Shown in pieces: positions 44,114 through 55,708 of a stretch of DNA of 64,000 nt. The position numbers and the translations under genes were made by a program. The notes under the pieces were generated by a model. It was not told the DNA's origin and searched no databases. It saw nothing but the letters and a program-made list of their open reading frames with translations. The DNA is from Pseudeuparius sepicola (lineage: Eukaryota; Arthropoda; Insecta; Coleoptera; Anthribidae). How positions within the stretch are numbered: position 1 is the first letter of the stretch; every line of letters begins with the position of its first letter. The stretch is from the NCBI GenBank assembly GCA_963920635.1, contig OY987299.1:122017373-122081372 (forward strand). Reading direction: 5' to 3'.

Positions 44114-44188
44114 CTAGGTCAATCTTGAATAAAATGGAAACTCACATTTTCACAGATCAAGGTTTTCATTTTATTGAAGATTGACTAG
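44114..44188. repeat. Perfect-type hairpin, 75 bp
   Basis: The left arm 44114-44141 (CTAGGTCAATCTTGAATAAA start) and right arm 44162-44188 pair over about 26 bases with few mismatches around a 20-nt loop. It could be a miniature inverted-repeat element or a transcribed stem-loop. Confidence 0.6.
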
Positions 44189-44722
44189 AATTTTCCTTTT
44201 TTTAGAATCATTTATATGAAAAAAAAAAGAAAATAGCCAAAATCTGGTATGATACTCATTTTGAGAATTGGCAGACTATATAATATACACCCCTAATAAC
44301 ATCTTTAGTTTTGAAGGAAAAGTGCCAAAATGGGAGGAGTCACCAATAACAATTTTTTTGCCTTCAAAAGTTAGAGCCTACTTTAAGCTTCTTCACCGAG
44401 CCACTTGACCATTTTTGAAAAGTAGCTTGAAAATAGATTTTGTTGTCATTAGTAAAAATCTCAAATTTTTTTGTTTGTCTTTGAACATACTGAATATTCG
44501 AGGGTCCTCATAATCAAAATTTAAAAAATATTTGATTGTTTTTATAAATAAGGCGAGTCAATTTTCATGTGATGGGGTAGATTTTTCACTAACAAATAAA
44601 CATAATTTTTTTTATAAACATGGTCAATTGCTTTCGGGATACAACCTCATTATACTTGTAAGCTAAGCTCAAATCAATTCGTTATAGTCTGTAAACAAGG
44701 CTTAAGTGATCTTCTGAGATAT
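44189..44722. other. Intergenic, nothing recognised
   Basis: No coding sequence or definable element. Confidence 0.3.
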
Positions 44723-44891
44723 AAGTAGGCTGTATCAAAGAGTCGTCAGCATTGTCATTTTAAAGAGACGGTAGCTTGAATTGGGGAGAATTATTTTTTC
44801 CAGCTGGTTGTGAAACAAAAAAAATCATTGGTAATTTTCTAGTTTATCCACTTTTGGGTTAGAGAAAAACTAAAATTACCTTTGTGTTGTA

Positions 44892-46578
44892 CAGGGTTTT
44901 TCCGTATATTTTTCAACCCACCCTAGAACCTCCATTTTTGATCCTAGAAAAAAACTTTTTATATGAAAGTTATAGGATTTTTTACGAGCCATTTGAATCT
45001 GTTAACAGATGAAACAAACGAACGTCGGAAAATTGAGAAAAATATATAAACTTTGTTTTTTTAAATGGAACACCCTGTATATTTTTGGATTTTTGAAATC
45101 TACTGGTTCTTCTGATTCCAATGATATATGTATATATGTTACATATTTGCTCCACCCGCCTGCTCAGTATTTCACGTTGCATAATTTGACTATATAGTGT
45201 AAGGATCAAGAGACCCATGGAAAAACAAATTTGTATTTATTCATAGATATTTTAATAACTTTATTAGAACTTTATTAACAACAAGAAAAATAAAATAATA
45301 AAGGGTTATAAATATCTCGACGTATCCACCATTAACTTCGTAACATCTTGTGATATTGTTTTTCCATTTATTTAAGGCATTTGTAACGAATTGAGAGTCT
45401 TCCCTATTTAGCTCAAAAATCTCTACTTCTAATTTATTTCGAAGGGTATTGATATTTTCCGGTGTGTCATAATATATTTTATTTTTTAAATATCCTCACA
45501 TATCCAAGGTAGGCTGGTCCGGGCTGTTTGCCAGCCATCTAATTGAACCATGTCTTCCTATCCATGAATTGTATTTGTCATTCAAATAATTTGTTACCGA
45601 TTTACTAAATAAAATAATTTTTACGGACGAAGCTACGTTCACAACAGCCGGAATGTGTAACAGGCAAAATAAAAGATACTGGAACACAGAAAATCCACAT
45701 AAGTACCAAGCTGTTAAAATCCAAGGGCGACAATCACTGAACGTTTGGTGTGGGATATTAGAAAATAGAGTTTTGGGGCCGATTATTTTTGAAGGCAGTT
45801 TAACCGGAGAAAGATACAAAAATTACCTTGAGAACGAAATTGAAGTCTTACTGCAACATCTTCCGAACCGCCAACAATTAATTTGGCAACAAGATGGGGC
45901 ACCCCCACATAACATCAGGTCGGTAACAAATTATTTGAATGACAAATATGATTCATGGATAGGAAAACATGGTTCAATTAGATGGCCGGCAAACAGCCCG
46001 GACCTGCCTTCCTTGGATATATTTCTGTGGGGATATTTAAAAAACAAAATATATTATGACAGACCGGAAAATATCAATACCCTTCGAAATAAATTAGAAG
46101 TAGAGATTTTTTAACTAAATACGGAAGACTCTCAATTCGTTAGAAATGCCTTAAATAAATGGAAAACAATATCACAAGATGTTACGAAGTTAATGGTGGA
46201 TACGTCGAGATATAACCCTTTATTATTTTATTTTTCTTTTTGTTAGTAAAGTTCTAATAAAGTTATTAAAATATCTATGAATAAATACAAATTTGTTTTC
46301 CATGGGTCTCTTGATCCTTACAATATATAGTCAAATTATGCAACGTGAAATACTGAGCAGGCGGGTGGAGCAAATATGTAACATATATATATATCGTTGG
46401 AATCAGAAGAACCAGTAGATTTCAAAAATCCAAAAATATACAGGGTGTTCCATTTAAAAAACAAAAGTTTATATATTTTTCTCAATTTTCCGACGTTCGT
46501 TTGTTTCATCTGTTAACAGATTCAAGGATCAAAAATGGAGGTTCTAGGGTGGGTTGAAAAATATACGGAAAAACCCTG
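44892..46578 (+). mobile_element. IS630-like foldback element with arms reaching into the transposase gene
   Basis: TA flanks CAGGGTTTTTCCGTATATTT and its complement. The left arm 44892-45605 is an inverted copy of 45920-46578, about 700 bp each; the unique spacer is only about 315 bp. The right arm holds the 3' third of the transposase frame, so the left arm contains the same coding text in antisense, and the normal 5' part of the gene is missing. It inserted at a TA in the outer palindrome, whose other arm preserves the empty site. It is a sister of 24576-25535. Confidence 0.85.
45605..46114 (+). pseudogene. Tc1/mariner-like (DUF4817-type) transposase fragment
   Basis: The frame starts without an ATG at about 45605 and ends at TAA 46114. 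It keeps FTDEATF (first catalytic Asp), NVWCGI, WQQDGAPPH (second Asp) and WPANSPDLPSLDIFLWGYL (third Asp); 40 residues lie between the second and third Asp. The N-terminal DNA-binding region is replaced by the inverted arm. After the stop, another frame continues as NNITRCYEVNGGYVEI, the usual family ending, so a frameshift lies near 46114. Not functional on its own. Confidence 0.8.
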
Positions 46579-47770
46579 TACATAATCCCAGAAACACAGA
46601 AACCACTATCATATGTTGCTCCAATGACCGGAAGTGTCCCAAAAAAATTATTGAAATCTAGAGACAATAATACGTATAAAACCAGCGCCATGATGTTTTT
46701 CAGCGGCTATTGCGGGTGCGCTGACTTCGTTACTAGGCAGTGTTGTCAAACGCACGCATTAAAAATGTTTGACCCTTTGGGAGTTGCAACGGAGTTGCGC
46801 CTTTCTATCATTACAATGACCCTGTGGGAGTAAAAACAAGTTTCTTTTTAGGGCAAGGAAAATATCAAATATGATGTCAATTTCGTTTCGAAAATATTCT
46901 CTAGGCTTTTGTAATTAAATAAGGAAATCGCTACACTCAGGGCAAGGAAAATTTTTAAGGAAACATTTTTAATTCGTGCGTTTGACAACATTGTCTTGTA
47001 ACCAAGTCAGCGCACCCGCAATAGCCGCTGAAAAACATCATGGCGCTGGTTTTGTACGTATTATTGTCTCCAGATTTCAATAATTTTTTCGGGACACTTC
47101 CGGTCATTAGCGCAACATATGAAAGTGGTTTCCGTGTTTCTGGGATTATGTACAACACAAAGGTAATTTTAGTTTTTCTCTAACCCAAAAGTGGATAAAC
47201 TAGAAAATGACCAAATCATTTTTTTACCTACCATTATTCCTCAATCAACAGAACTCCTAGTCCCGAGGATAATACATTTTGCCATGAGAGTGCAGTTGTA
47301 ATTTGATACAGCCTACATAATGTACATTTGTTTATTCCGTATTTTTTTTTATTTATTGTTGCTTTGGATATTTGATATTAAAAAACAAGGGCTTTTAAAT
47401 AAATTTATGGATTGCATTTATTTGTATATTTCGTTCGGTTGGAGGTTAGATTTTTACATATAATTAACGTAAAGTAAATAACGTACAATATTATTGTCAC
47501 ACAATGGAAGACTTTGAGGCAGATTTAATGCTTTCAACTTAAGTACCACTTGTTGCCAATATCTAGATAAGTTACCACGTTGAGATTTCTCGTCAGATGA
47601 AATCTTGTAAAATGAGATTTTGTTTAAGATAGACTTTACTTTACAGTCTCTATTCTGAGACTTAAACAAATATAATTATTGAATCGTCTGATGAGAAAAC
47701 CGCGTTTCCTACAAAATATCGGCAATCTTTTACCCTGAAAAAAACAACAACCATGCGGATATTGGCGATG

Positions 47771-50700
47771 TTACTCAACATCCCGGGCGCAACGGAAGCC
47801 CAAGTTCTGAGCCGAGCTGTCTTTGGTGTTGGACGAGCGGGCAGCGCACCTGTAGCGCCAACAGTACGACTTGTGGCAGAGGAACGAGCCACCCCTCTTC
47901 ACTTTAGACTCCTGGGAAAATTATATTTTTGTTACTACCGGTGTATATTAAAATTGTTTCGTTAAAATGTGGTGGCGTTTCATTTCAGAACCTAACGTCC
48001 TGGGACTCAGAGTTAATATTCAAATGGCAAATACTTTAACATTAATGGATTTTTAATTTGTTTTTCTGCTTAAATACACTCAGGTGCAAAAAAACAGGGC
48101 CATCTAATATTTTTTCAAAATCGGTTGTATTTTTTTTTCAGTTTAAGCCTGATTTTTAATTGATATAAAGGACTTCCTATTCTTGTTTTAATAAACAATA
48201 ACATAAATAAAGGAAAATATATTGTTGTTCATTTAAAACGAGGATACGAAAATACACTCACCGGCACGAAAAACGGAGCACTTATAATTTTTATTTAAAA
48301 AATGTAAAATTTTAATACTTTGCAATGGTTTATTATTATAATAAGTTAAAAGCAAACAACAACATGTTTTAAGTAATATCTAACAACAATTAAACGTTTA
48401 TTTGAAAAGCAAGACTAGACTTTTGAATAAAAATTTCCAAAAATTAAAAAGTACACAAGTCTTAGTTGGCCATGACTTTTCTTTTGTTTTTATTGTTTTG
48501 AGTTTAAAGAAGTGAAACAGTTCAAAGCTGTACTGCGTTTATTTAAGGTAAAAATATGGCTGTTAATCCTGAAACAGCGGCTGCTATTGTTGCGTTGCTT
48601 CAAGACGGAAGAACTGAGCGATATGTTGCCCAACAATATGCCGTATCCAATAGCACTGTGCACCGTATTTATACACGTTTTTTGGAAACTAGAGCTTACA
48701 CCAGACGACCTGGAACTGGTCCCCAACGAAAAACTAACGCTCATGATGATCGCTTCATCCTCTTGCAAAGTCTACGAGATCGTCGTGCTACAGCTGTAGA
48801 AATTAGAAATAGACTTCATCATGTTCGGAATACCAATGTAAGCGAACGTACAGTTAGACGAAGACTTGGAGAAGCCAATCTTACCAGTCGTAGACCTGCA
48901 ACAGGTCCAGAGCTTCTTAGGCGTCATCGTGTTGCGCGACTTCGGTTTGCCAGAAATCATGAGCACTGGGGTGAAAATGATTGGGGGCGAATTTTATTTA
49001 CTGATGAGTCCAGGTTTAGCCTGCGATCTCCAGATGGTCGCGAGAGAGTATGGCGAAGACCACAAGAGCGTTTTGCAGAATGTACCTTCAGTCCTAGAGT
49101 AGGATACCAAGGAGGTTCAGTAATGGTGTGGGCTGGAATTTCTCTGGAGGCACACACTGAGTTGTACATCGTTCCAAGAGGCTCCTTAACTGCTGCCAGG
49201 TACATTGATGAAATTCTCCAAGATTTTGTTGTCCCGTATGTTGATTTTATTGGAAATAACTTTCTTCTGATGCATGATAATGCCAGACCTCATACCGCAA
49301 GAATCACTCAACAGTATTTAAATGATGTAAACATTCCTGTTTTGGAGTGGCCAGCGTTAAGTCCAGATGCGAACCCGATTGAACATGTTTGGGACATGCT
49401 TGGGCGAAGAATGCGAAGTCGTGTTCCTGCTCCTTTAACCATAAATCAGTTGAAACAAGCTCTTTTAGAGGAATGGGACCTTATTCCTCAAGAGGACATT
49501 CGCCATTTGATTTTAGGCATGCCACGGAGAATGCATGCAATCATTCGAGCTCGCGGGGGTAATACCCGTTATTAAAAATGCTCCTCATTAGTTTTTGCTC
49601 AAAAATCGTTTAAGTTTTGATTCATTTAAGGACATTTTGCCACAACACCAATGTGGGTTTATCATTCTAATTTTTTAAATTGTAACAAAAGTTTTTATTT
49701 AAAAAAAAAGCGCCCAATTGTTATTAGAAATTACTTAAAACATGTTGTTGTTTGCGTTTAACTTATTATAATAATAAACCATCGCAAAGTATTAAAATTT
49801 CACATTTTTTAAATAGAAATTGTAAGTGCTCCGTTTTTCGTGCTGGTGAGTGTATATTAGGTGGCCCGTTTTTTTTTGCACCTGAGTGTATTTTATTTTC
49901 AGTTGATAAGGCTCTAAAATTTTAATAAATTCAAATTTTCTTTACTTTATCATTTTGCCAATCATCCTGTGTCCATTCCCACACATTCCCGGCCATATTG
50001 TGTAGTCCGAATTTGTTACTAGGAAACTCATTGACTGGAGCAGTAAATACATATCCATCTTCAGCCGTGTTTTCTGTTGGAAAAGTACCTTGCCATATGT
50101 TGATCCTAAAAGTTCGGAAAATATAAAGTGTGTTTTCGCGAGCAAAACCGTACAATTTTTTTTAGGTTTATCCTAAAACCTTTCCTTTTTGCGAGGCGGT
50201 TTTACCAGAGGGGAGGTCTCGTTTTGTTCTTTGTGGATTATTTTGTAGCATTGTTCAAGATTAATATAATAAATACAAGTAAAAACAGCTTTCCAAAAAC
50301 ATCAGTTTTCGCCAAAATTTACTTGGAGGGGAATATATTCATGACGTCAGACTTAAATCAAACAAAACCTGCCTAAACCCTGTTCCTGACCCCCAAAAAA
50401 TTGTTAAATGACTATATGGTTTATGGTTGATGATAAAGGACATGATAGCTCTGTTCGCGTGAAATTTTAAGAACCGCCCCTATCATTGGTCTGAAACAGT
50501 CCCGCGAATTTTTAATTTACCTAACAATTGCAGTAAAACTTTTGGTACGGTTCTTAAAATTGAACGCGAACACAGCATTTATGAATAGGGCGCCACATCT
50601 ATAGGTTCTGAGCTCATTGAATAGGACCAAAAGAAAATTAAACTGAAACAAAATTGAACAATTTTGACACAGCTTAGCTCCTCATCGCAAAGCCTGTTAA

Positions 50701-53237
50701 TTTTTTTTTAACAAAGATTAACTATTGTCGGAAATTTATTTGTGGCGCAAACAGATCCATTTAATTTTTAATTTGGTTTTTCGTCACAGAACCTCAACTA
50801 AACTGGTTAAAAGACAACTTTTTTGAGTTGCCAGCAAAATTCATAAATGCTTAGCAGTAAACGAAAGAAACATTTATTATCTGAAAGCTCATAAAACAAG
50901 TGTTGAAGTAATTTTTTGAGTTATACATTCAAAGTTTCATTCATTTACTGTTAAGCATTTATGAATTTTCTTGGCAACTGAAAAAGTTGTCTTTTAATCA
51001 GTTTAGTTCAGGTCCTGTGGCGAAAAACCCAATTAGAAAATTAAATGTAAATGACAGATTCATTTTTTTTTATTGGACAGTGGACCTATTTTTTCTGTAT
51101 TAGTTTGGACGTTTTATCAGATTTTGTTTAGTTTAAGAAATATTGCTTTCACGAACATTTTTTCTACAAGGTTCTAATAAGTTTTAAGCCATTAAATAAT
51201 TTCAAAAAATATAGTCTAGTTTTTCAAAATTTATTGATAGTGTTTGTTATCCACCTTGGATTCTGTAAAAAAGCAAAACTTTCACTTCTCGCCTCATCAT
51301 GTGGCTTGCAACTGAGAGAGAACTAATTAAATCTGTTCAACAATAAAATAGTCTAAAGCTGGTTATTCTGTTTTTGCCTAACCGCCCTTGTAAACTGAAC
51401 CGCCATTGGGTCCTAGCGCCTCCACCAATTTTTAGCCATCCGGCAGAGGTCGCTGGTGCCCGCCTGGATAGCCGCCATATTGTGTGCATTCTAGGGGTTT
51501 TAGAGTGCATTCCAGGGGAAAAGCAAAATTTGTGGTGGCAACACAAAATGACATTTGACAACGGCCAACCACGACCCATAGTTGGTCATGGTATCAAAAA
51601 ATCAGGCATTTTTAGAGCTTTCCAACAATATAATATTTGTTATGGTTATTCGGAAAACAACGGAAATAACTATGATTTCCATTTAAAAAACACAAGTTTG
51701 TGTCATATCTGGAAAATGGCAATTGTCACAGAAAGTAGGACATGACAACGGCATTGGGGACACAATTCCCTCCAACTTTTGTATTTACACTTTTCATCTA
51801 AAATCAGAAACAACGAAGCAACACTAAAATCGAGCAACTCTTACGCCTGGTGTAAACAAGAGCACGTGCATTGAGATATTCGCCAGTGCCGCACAGAGGC
51901 ACGACCTTTATTTAATTCTAGTTTTACAATTGTTTACATCAAAATATTTCGGAAAAAAATTATTGGCTTCATTAAAATGGCTCAAAACATCGATAAAATT
52001 ATTTGTGGTAGTGTCTAAATAGCTGAAAACAATAAGATAAAACCGCATAACTACACTTTTGCGATCGAGTATGCCCCTGTTGCCGAGTAGGGTGAAATTT
52101 TATCATTGAATTGACTTGTACTTATCAATTCGATGAATTTTATAGTCTACCGACCAATTTCAAAATATCTAGTAAGCTATGACTTTTTCAAAAATCCACA
52201 AGGTGCATTAAATTGGGCCTACAAAACTGCAATTATTTCCCCATTTAACCTTCCTTCTATCTCCACTAGCTTCCGAGATCCCCATACTGATCATCAAAAA
52301 AAAAAACTCACCCTGTATATGTATATTGGTGGGACAAATGATTTTATTGGAAAAGCAGTCCAGTTTATTTTAAGAGGGCCATGTTTTCCCTACGTAAAAT
52401 GTTACTTTTTGTATTGCAAATTTACCAGTGTTCGCCTTTTGGATTCAGTTTGTTCCCCCATGGGTATAGTTTTTGTCTTAGGCCTCCCCTGCAGGCCATT
52501 TCCCATTCTGCTTCGGTCGGCAACCGTTTTCCATAATGTTCGCAAAATTTGACCGCATCGTTCCAAGAAACATGGACCACAGGATGATTCAATTTATCTA
52601 CAAATACAGAAATAGATATTTAAAAAACTATTCACGTTTCCGACTTCACGCGACATTTTTTTGTAGTAGCATCACATCACATTGTTAACCAAAATAATTA
52701 AAAAATGCAGACAAATTTATTTCTCAAGAAAAAACTACCCTTGATGGAACTGTGTGGGCCCTCTGGACGTCCCCACGTGACGCCCTTCATTTTTATCCAC
52801 CACGGCGCCTGCACAGCCCTTACATCCTCGTATTTATTCCTCTCGTCTTGAGGCAAGGACATTTCAAAAACGAAACTATCTCCGAACATCTCCGCTTCGG
52901 TTTTGTACTCTGTTTCTTTGATAAACTCTTGAAATTTTTGATTCGATACTTCATACTTATCTAGATAAAAAGATTCCAGCGTCATATTGCGAACGGGGCC
53001 TTCGTAGTCGTCTTGAAAGACCGGTTTGTCTGTCCCCATTTCGAAAGTGCCGCCTTCGATTAGAACCATATCGATATTGTCGGAGTTTTGGTTTGTGTTG
53101 GCTTCCCTAGAGTATTTTTCGCTGGGTACGGTTTCTTTGCTAACACATTCACCATTTCTGTTTGCGCCGCAGCCGCAATCGGCAAAAGAACATTTTTGAA
53201 GGTATGTAAGTACCAGAAATGAAAAGAATAAGTACAT
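47771..53237 (-). CDS. SUMF1: Formylglycine-generating enzyme (sulfatase-modifying factor 1)
   Basis: Four exons join in phase: 53237-52739, 52597-52426, 50105-49946 and 47911-47771 (TAA), giving 323 residues (human SUMF1 374). In the ER lumen the enzyme oxidises the active-site cysteine of sulfatases to formylglycine. A signal peptide (residues 1-19, [10 protein letters not shown]) precedes the CGCG word (C21, C23) and YSREAN, both conserved. Then come [95 protein letters not shown] and the catalytic pair C294/C299 in KSYCWRYRC. Intron 3 (2.0 kb) is almost all Tc1 DNA; without it about 220 bp would remain. The last exon is GC3-rich. The protein is a little short, mainly in the N-terminal extension. 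Confidence 0.95.
48255..49852 (+). mobile_element. Tc1-like element, 1.6 kb, [16 protein letters not shown]
   Basis: TA duplications (48253-48254 and 49853-49854) flank inverted ends CACTCACCGGCACGAAAAAC and, complemented from the right, CACTCACCAGCACGAAAAAC. The inverted repeats extend about 150 bp (AAGTATTAAAATTT, TAATAATAAACCAT and CAACAACATG words). The size and a single uninterrupted transposase gene fit a recent Tc1 insertion. Confidence 0.88.
48556..49575 (+). CDS. Tc1-family transposase
   Basis: A continuous frame of 339 residues, the usual Tc1 length, from ATG 48556 to TAA. Residues 1-50 form the first helix-turn-helix, then an AT-hook-like RRPGTGPQR, a second helix-turn-helix with ERTVRRRL, and the catalytic core with D150 (FTDESRFS), D241 (MHDNARPHT) and E276 (NPIEHVW), 34 residues between the last two (DD34E). 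It excises and inserts the element at TA sites. No stop or missing catalytic residue is visible, so it may be active. It is encoded antisense to SUMF1 within an intron. Confidence 0.93.
   Translation: MAVNPETAAAIVALLQDGRTERYVAQQYAVSNSTVHRIYTRFLETRAYTRRPGTGPQRKTNAHDDRFILLQSLRDRRATAVEIRNRLHHVRNTNVSERTVRRRLGEANLTSRRPATGPELLRRHRVARLRFARNHEHWGENDWGRILFTDESRFSLRSPDGRERVWRRPQERFAECTFSPRVGYQGGSVMVWAGISLEAHTELYIVPRGSLTAARYIDEILQDFVVPYVDFIGNNFLLMHDNARPHTARITQQYLNDVNIPVLEWPALSPDANPIEHVWDMLGRRMRSRVPAPLTINQLKQALLEEWDLIPQEDIRHLILGMPRRMHAIIRARGGNTRY
50448..50576. repeat. Short inverted-repeat element, 129 bp
   Basis: GCTCTGTTCGCGTGAAATTT at the left is mirrored at the right by AAAATTGAACGCGAACACAGC, and TTAAGAACCG / CGGTTCTTAA pair further in. 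It lies in SUMF1 intron 2. No duplication of flanking bases was found. Confidence 0.6.
50758..51047. mobile_element. Hairpin MITE, 290 bp
   Basis: Inverted arms of about 115 bp share CATTTAATTTT, GGTTTTTCG, CACAG, CTAAACTG, AAAAGACAACTTTTT and AATTCATAAATGCTTA. It lies in SUMF1 intron 2. The flanks show no clear duplication. Confidence 0.7.
51048..52425. other. Rest of SUMF1 intron 2, nothing recognised
   Basis: Open frames at 51374-51745 and 52133-52552 lack motifs, and the latter runs through exon 2 of SUMF1 in antisense. No element ends are visible. Confidence 0.35.
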
Positions 53238-54064
53238 TGTTTTGCACTACGAAGTGGCCAGGATTTTTGATTGAAAAGGACTGAATTTTTTGCAAGCATT
53301 GGATCGTTTTTATGTTCACATGATATTTGTGCCATTCCCAATCAGAAAGTTTTTTCCCACTGAAGATAACCTTGAAAACAAATAACAAATCTATGCAACC
53401 GTTGATTGCGTTGATTGAAGAAGGGGAAGATATCCTCCCTTAGGGTGGCATGCGAATATGATCCTTATGGTCTGTCTGTCACATTCCCACTTGTTACTAA
53501 ATGTTTCTGTCTCGTTCTCTTACATTTCACCGACACGCGTCCGTACGGTGGCGCCAAATTCCGAAACCACCATTCGAGTCGGTCGATGGAGAAAGGAATC
53601 TTCAATCAACGGTTCGGGCAAAAGGTCACTCCATCGACGACGGAAGAGCGCAGAAAACTACGCGGTCAGCGCACCGCCACCTATGGACAAGGCCATACAA
53701 CTACTGTCGTCCGACGCGACGACGTCCAGCTGTTTTTGTTTTTGATCTGTATAAATCTGTTCCTCGTTTTCCTCGTTTACTTATTTTTATTTCCACTTAT
53801 ATTATCGTTACTGGGTAATCTGTGATTGTTATTACGTGTATTTGGTGGATACAGTAGTGTGCAGAGGACCAGTGGTGTTCTAGTCCGATAATTAGTGTGT
53901 GCCTATCAAAAACATTTCATGTTTGAGCCATCAGATAAAGGATACCTAAATACGGAGGTTAGGAAGTGAAAGTGTGTTTTGTTGTATACAGAGACTTGCC
54001 ATCAAGGCAAGTCTCTCATTGTATGTATAATATCAAAATGGGTGTTTTCTTGTGTTTTCTCAGC
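53238..54064. other. SUMF1 upstream region with GTCGATGGA motifs
   Basis: This region must contain the SUMF1 promoter. The motif GTCGATGGAGAAAGGAATC with TCAATCAACGG occurs at 53582-53612, and a reverse partial copy (CAACCGTTGATTG...GATTGAAGAAGG) at 53397-53424. An open frame at 53458-53825 has no recognised motif. Confidence 0.4.
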
Positions 54065-54421
54065 CATGCCCGAGAAGTGTTGTGTCCCAAATTCGTCGAT
54101 GAAGGAACGAATTAATCGACGCCCAAATTGCCTAACCTAACCGAGCCAAAGCCAAAAGTGTCCGTTTTTGCCTTTCCTAAGGATCCGGTTTTGAGCGCAA
54201 AATGGGTGCAGGCCATAAAAAGGGCTGACTTTGTAGTCAAGAAACATTCTAAGGTAAGTTACATGTTACATTTTTATATATTTTTCATAAAGCTTTGGGT
54301 TATTGTAGGTCTGTGAACAACACTTTTAACACAAGACATTGAAAGGGAGACTACGTGTGTTCGTTGATGGTCCTCAATCAACGTGTGTTGTAGAATCGAC
54401 TGGTGAAACTTTACGTGCACC

Positions 54422-55708
54422 CAGGATTGCCACCCGTCCCGTATTTCAAGGGACAGTCCGTATTTAAGTAAAGGAAGTGGCTATTTATACGTCCGACGGA
54501 TACAAACATCAGTATACGTCTTGCGCTCTCATTGGCGGGCTGAGTCACATGACTTCTTTGGACGTGCATTTAACTCCGTACACGTCCGAAGCCGAAGTAA
54601 ACTAATATTTAGATACGTCGGAACTGCTCCTTTTTGGGGGATAGACGCTGCCGTATGAAAAAAGAAGTGGTAATAATTTCCAATGGTGTAACCCACCCCC
54701 GATTTTCTTGAAATTTTGGCTAGGTAGGTACCCCGTATTTTCGCCCGATGCGATGTTCGGCGTTGTAACCCACCCCCGATTTTCTTAAAATTGTGGCTAC
54801 CCCCCCGACATTCGGCGCGGTGCCGAATGTCGGGTGGATTACATCATTGTAAATAATAAAATAACCACTTCATTTTTCATTCCGCAGCGCCCATCGCAGA
54901 AAAAGTAGGGCATACGCAATACAAAATGAGACATGATAAGATCTGAATAATCTCGGACATCATCCAATCGACTTAGTAAACAAGCCGATTCATAATCCAT
55001 CGAACGGTAGAAGTAAGGTTATGTGTCACGTGACTCAATCGACCAATGAGAGCGCAAGACGTATACTGACGTTTGTATGCGTCGGACGTATAAATAGCCA
55101 CTTCCTTAAGTAAAATGTCCCGTGTCCCGGCAAACATTCATACGGGACGCTATAAATCCCGTATTTTCAAAATTTAAGGTGAAAAATTAAAAATGTTACA
55201 TGCGAACGGCATTCACACAATCACCACCATCTAGAGTCCAAGCCGCGACTCACATGTGAACACAAAATTTACTAAATTATAGTCCTTCATGCCTTCATTG
55301 GCGCCACACTACAATTTTCGTAAATGTCAATTTCTTGTGTGTTATGCGATATATCACAAAAAATGTTCTGTGATTTATTTTTATTTTTAAAGGATTTATT
55401 TATTTTTGGTTAGTCGTGATTAGCCAGCCATGATAATTTGTTTTTGGAAGTTTATCCCTTCAAGAAAAAAAAAACAAAAAATGTTCTGGTTTTTTTTTTA
55501 TTTTTAAAGAATCTATTTAGTTTAGTTTCATAATTTGTTTTGTTTTGTTTTTGTGTTATCTTCAAGAAAAAACAAAAACAAAAAATAGTGGTTTTCTTTT
55601 ATTCCTTTTCATTGGCCTTTTTCAGTAAAACATTTTGTAGCCCCCCTCCCCCCCCCCCCGAACGCCCGTCACGTCCCGTATTTTAAAATTGAAAAGGTGG
55701 CAACCCTG
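54422..55708. mobile_element. hAT-type element inside THAP gene
   Basis: The octamer CGTGCACC is duplicated perfectly at 54414-54421 and 55709-55716. The ends are CAGGATTGCCACC and GGTGGCAACCCTG, each followed by GTCCCGTATTT words. About 645 bp belong to this element; the rest is the nested element at 54473-55105. No transposase is coded. Confidence 0.88.
54473..55105. mobile_element. Long-TIR MITE with 9-bp duplication, copy 2
   Basis: TTAAGTAAA is duplicated at 54464-54472 and 55106-55114. Ends GGAAGTGGCTATTTATACG match copy 1 at 26532-27537, and arms share GTCACATGACT, GCGCAAGACG and CTTCGG-type words. The internal word CCGATTTTCTT occurs twice (about 54701 and 54774). It inserted into an existing hAT element. 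Confidence 0.88.

Larger units (their letters stand above)
44723..47316. mobile_element. Outer palindromic element, interrupted by IS630-like element
   Basis: The left arm (about 44723-44891, continued at 46579-46790) and right arm (about 46960-47316) are inverted: AAGTAGGCTGTATCAAA, CTAGTTTATCCACTTTTGGG and TAATCCCAGAAACACAG all recur complemented. The right arm reads across the position where the left arm is interrupted, showing the empty TA site. The arms also contain a GACCGGAAGTGTCCC word. Termini are diffuse and no target duplication was found. Confidence 0.65.
48077..49888. mobile_element. Older Tc1-like element remnant
   Basis: CACTCAGGTGCAAAAAAA at 48077 and its complement ending at 49888 are inverted ends with TA on both sides; the next word GGGCCATCTAATAT / ATATTAGGTGGCCC also matches. 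Most of its body is replaced by the younger Tc1 element at 48255-49852, leaving about 180 bp on the left and 35 bp on the right. It lies in SUMF1 intron 3, antisense. Confidence 0.75.

Noticed and set aside
47662..47965. Frames on both strands at the SUMF1 last exon
   Set aside because: They are frame-shifted shadows; the correct frame contains the catalytic C-x4-C and an acceptor at 47912.
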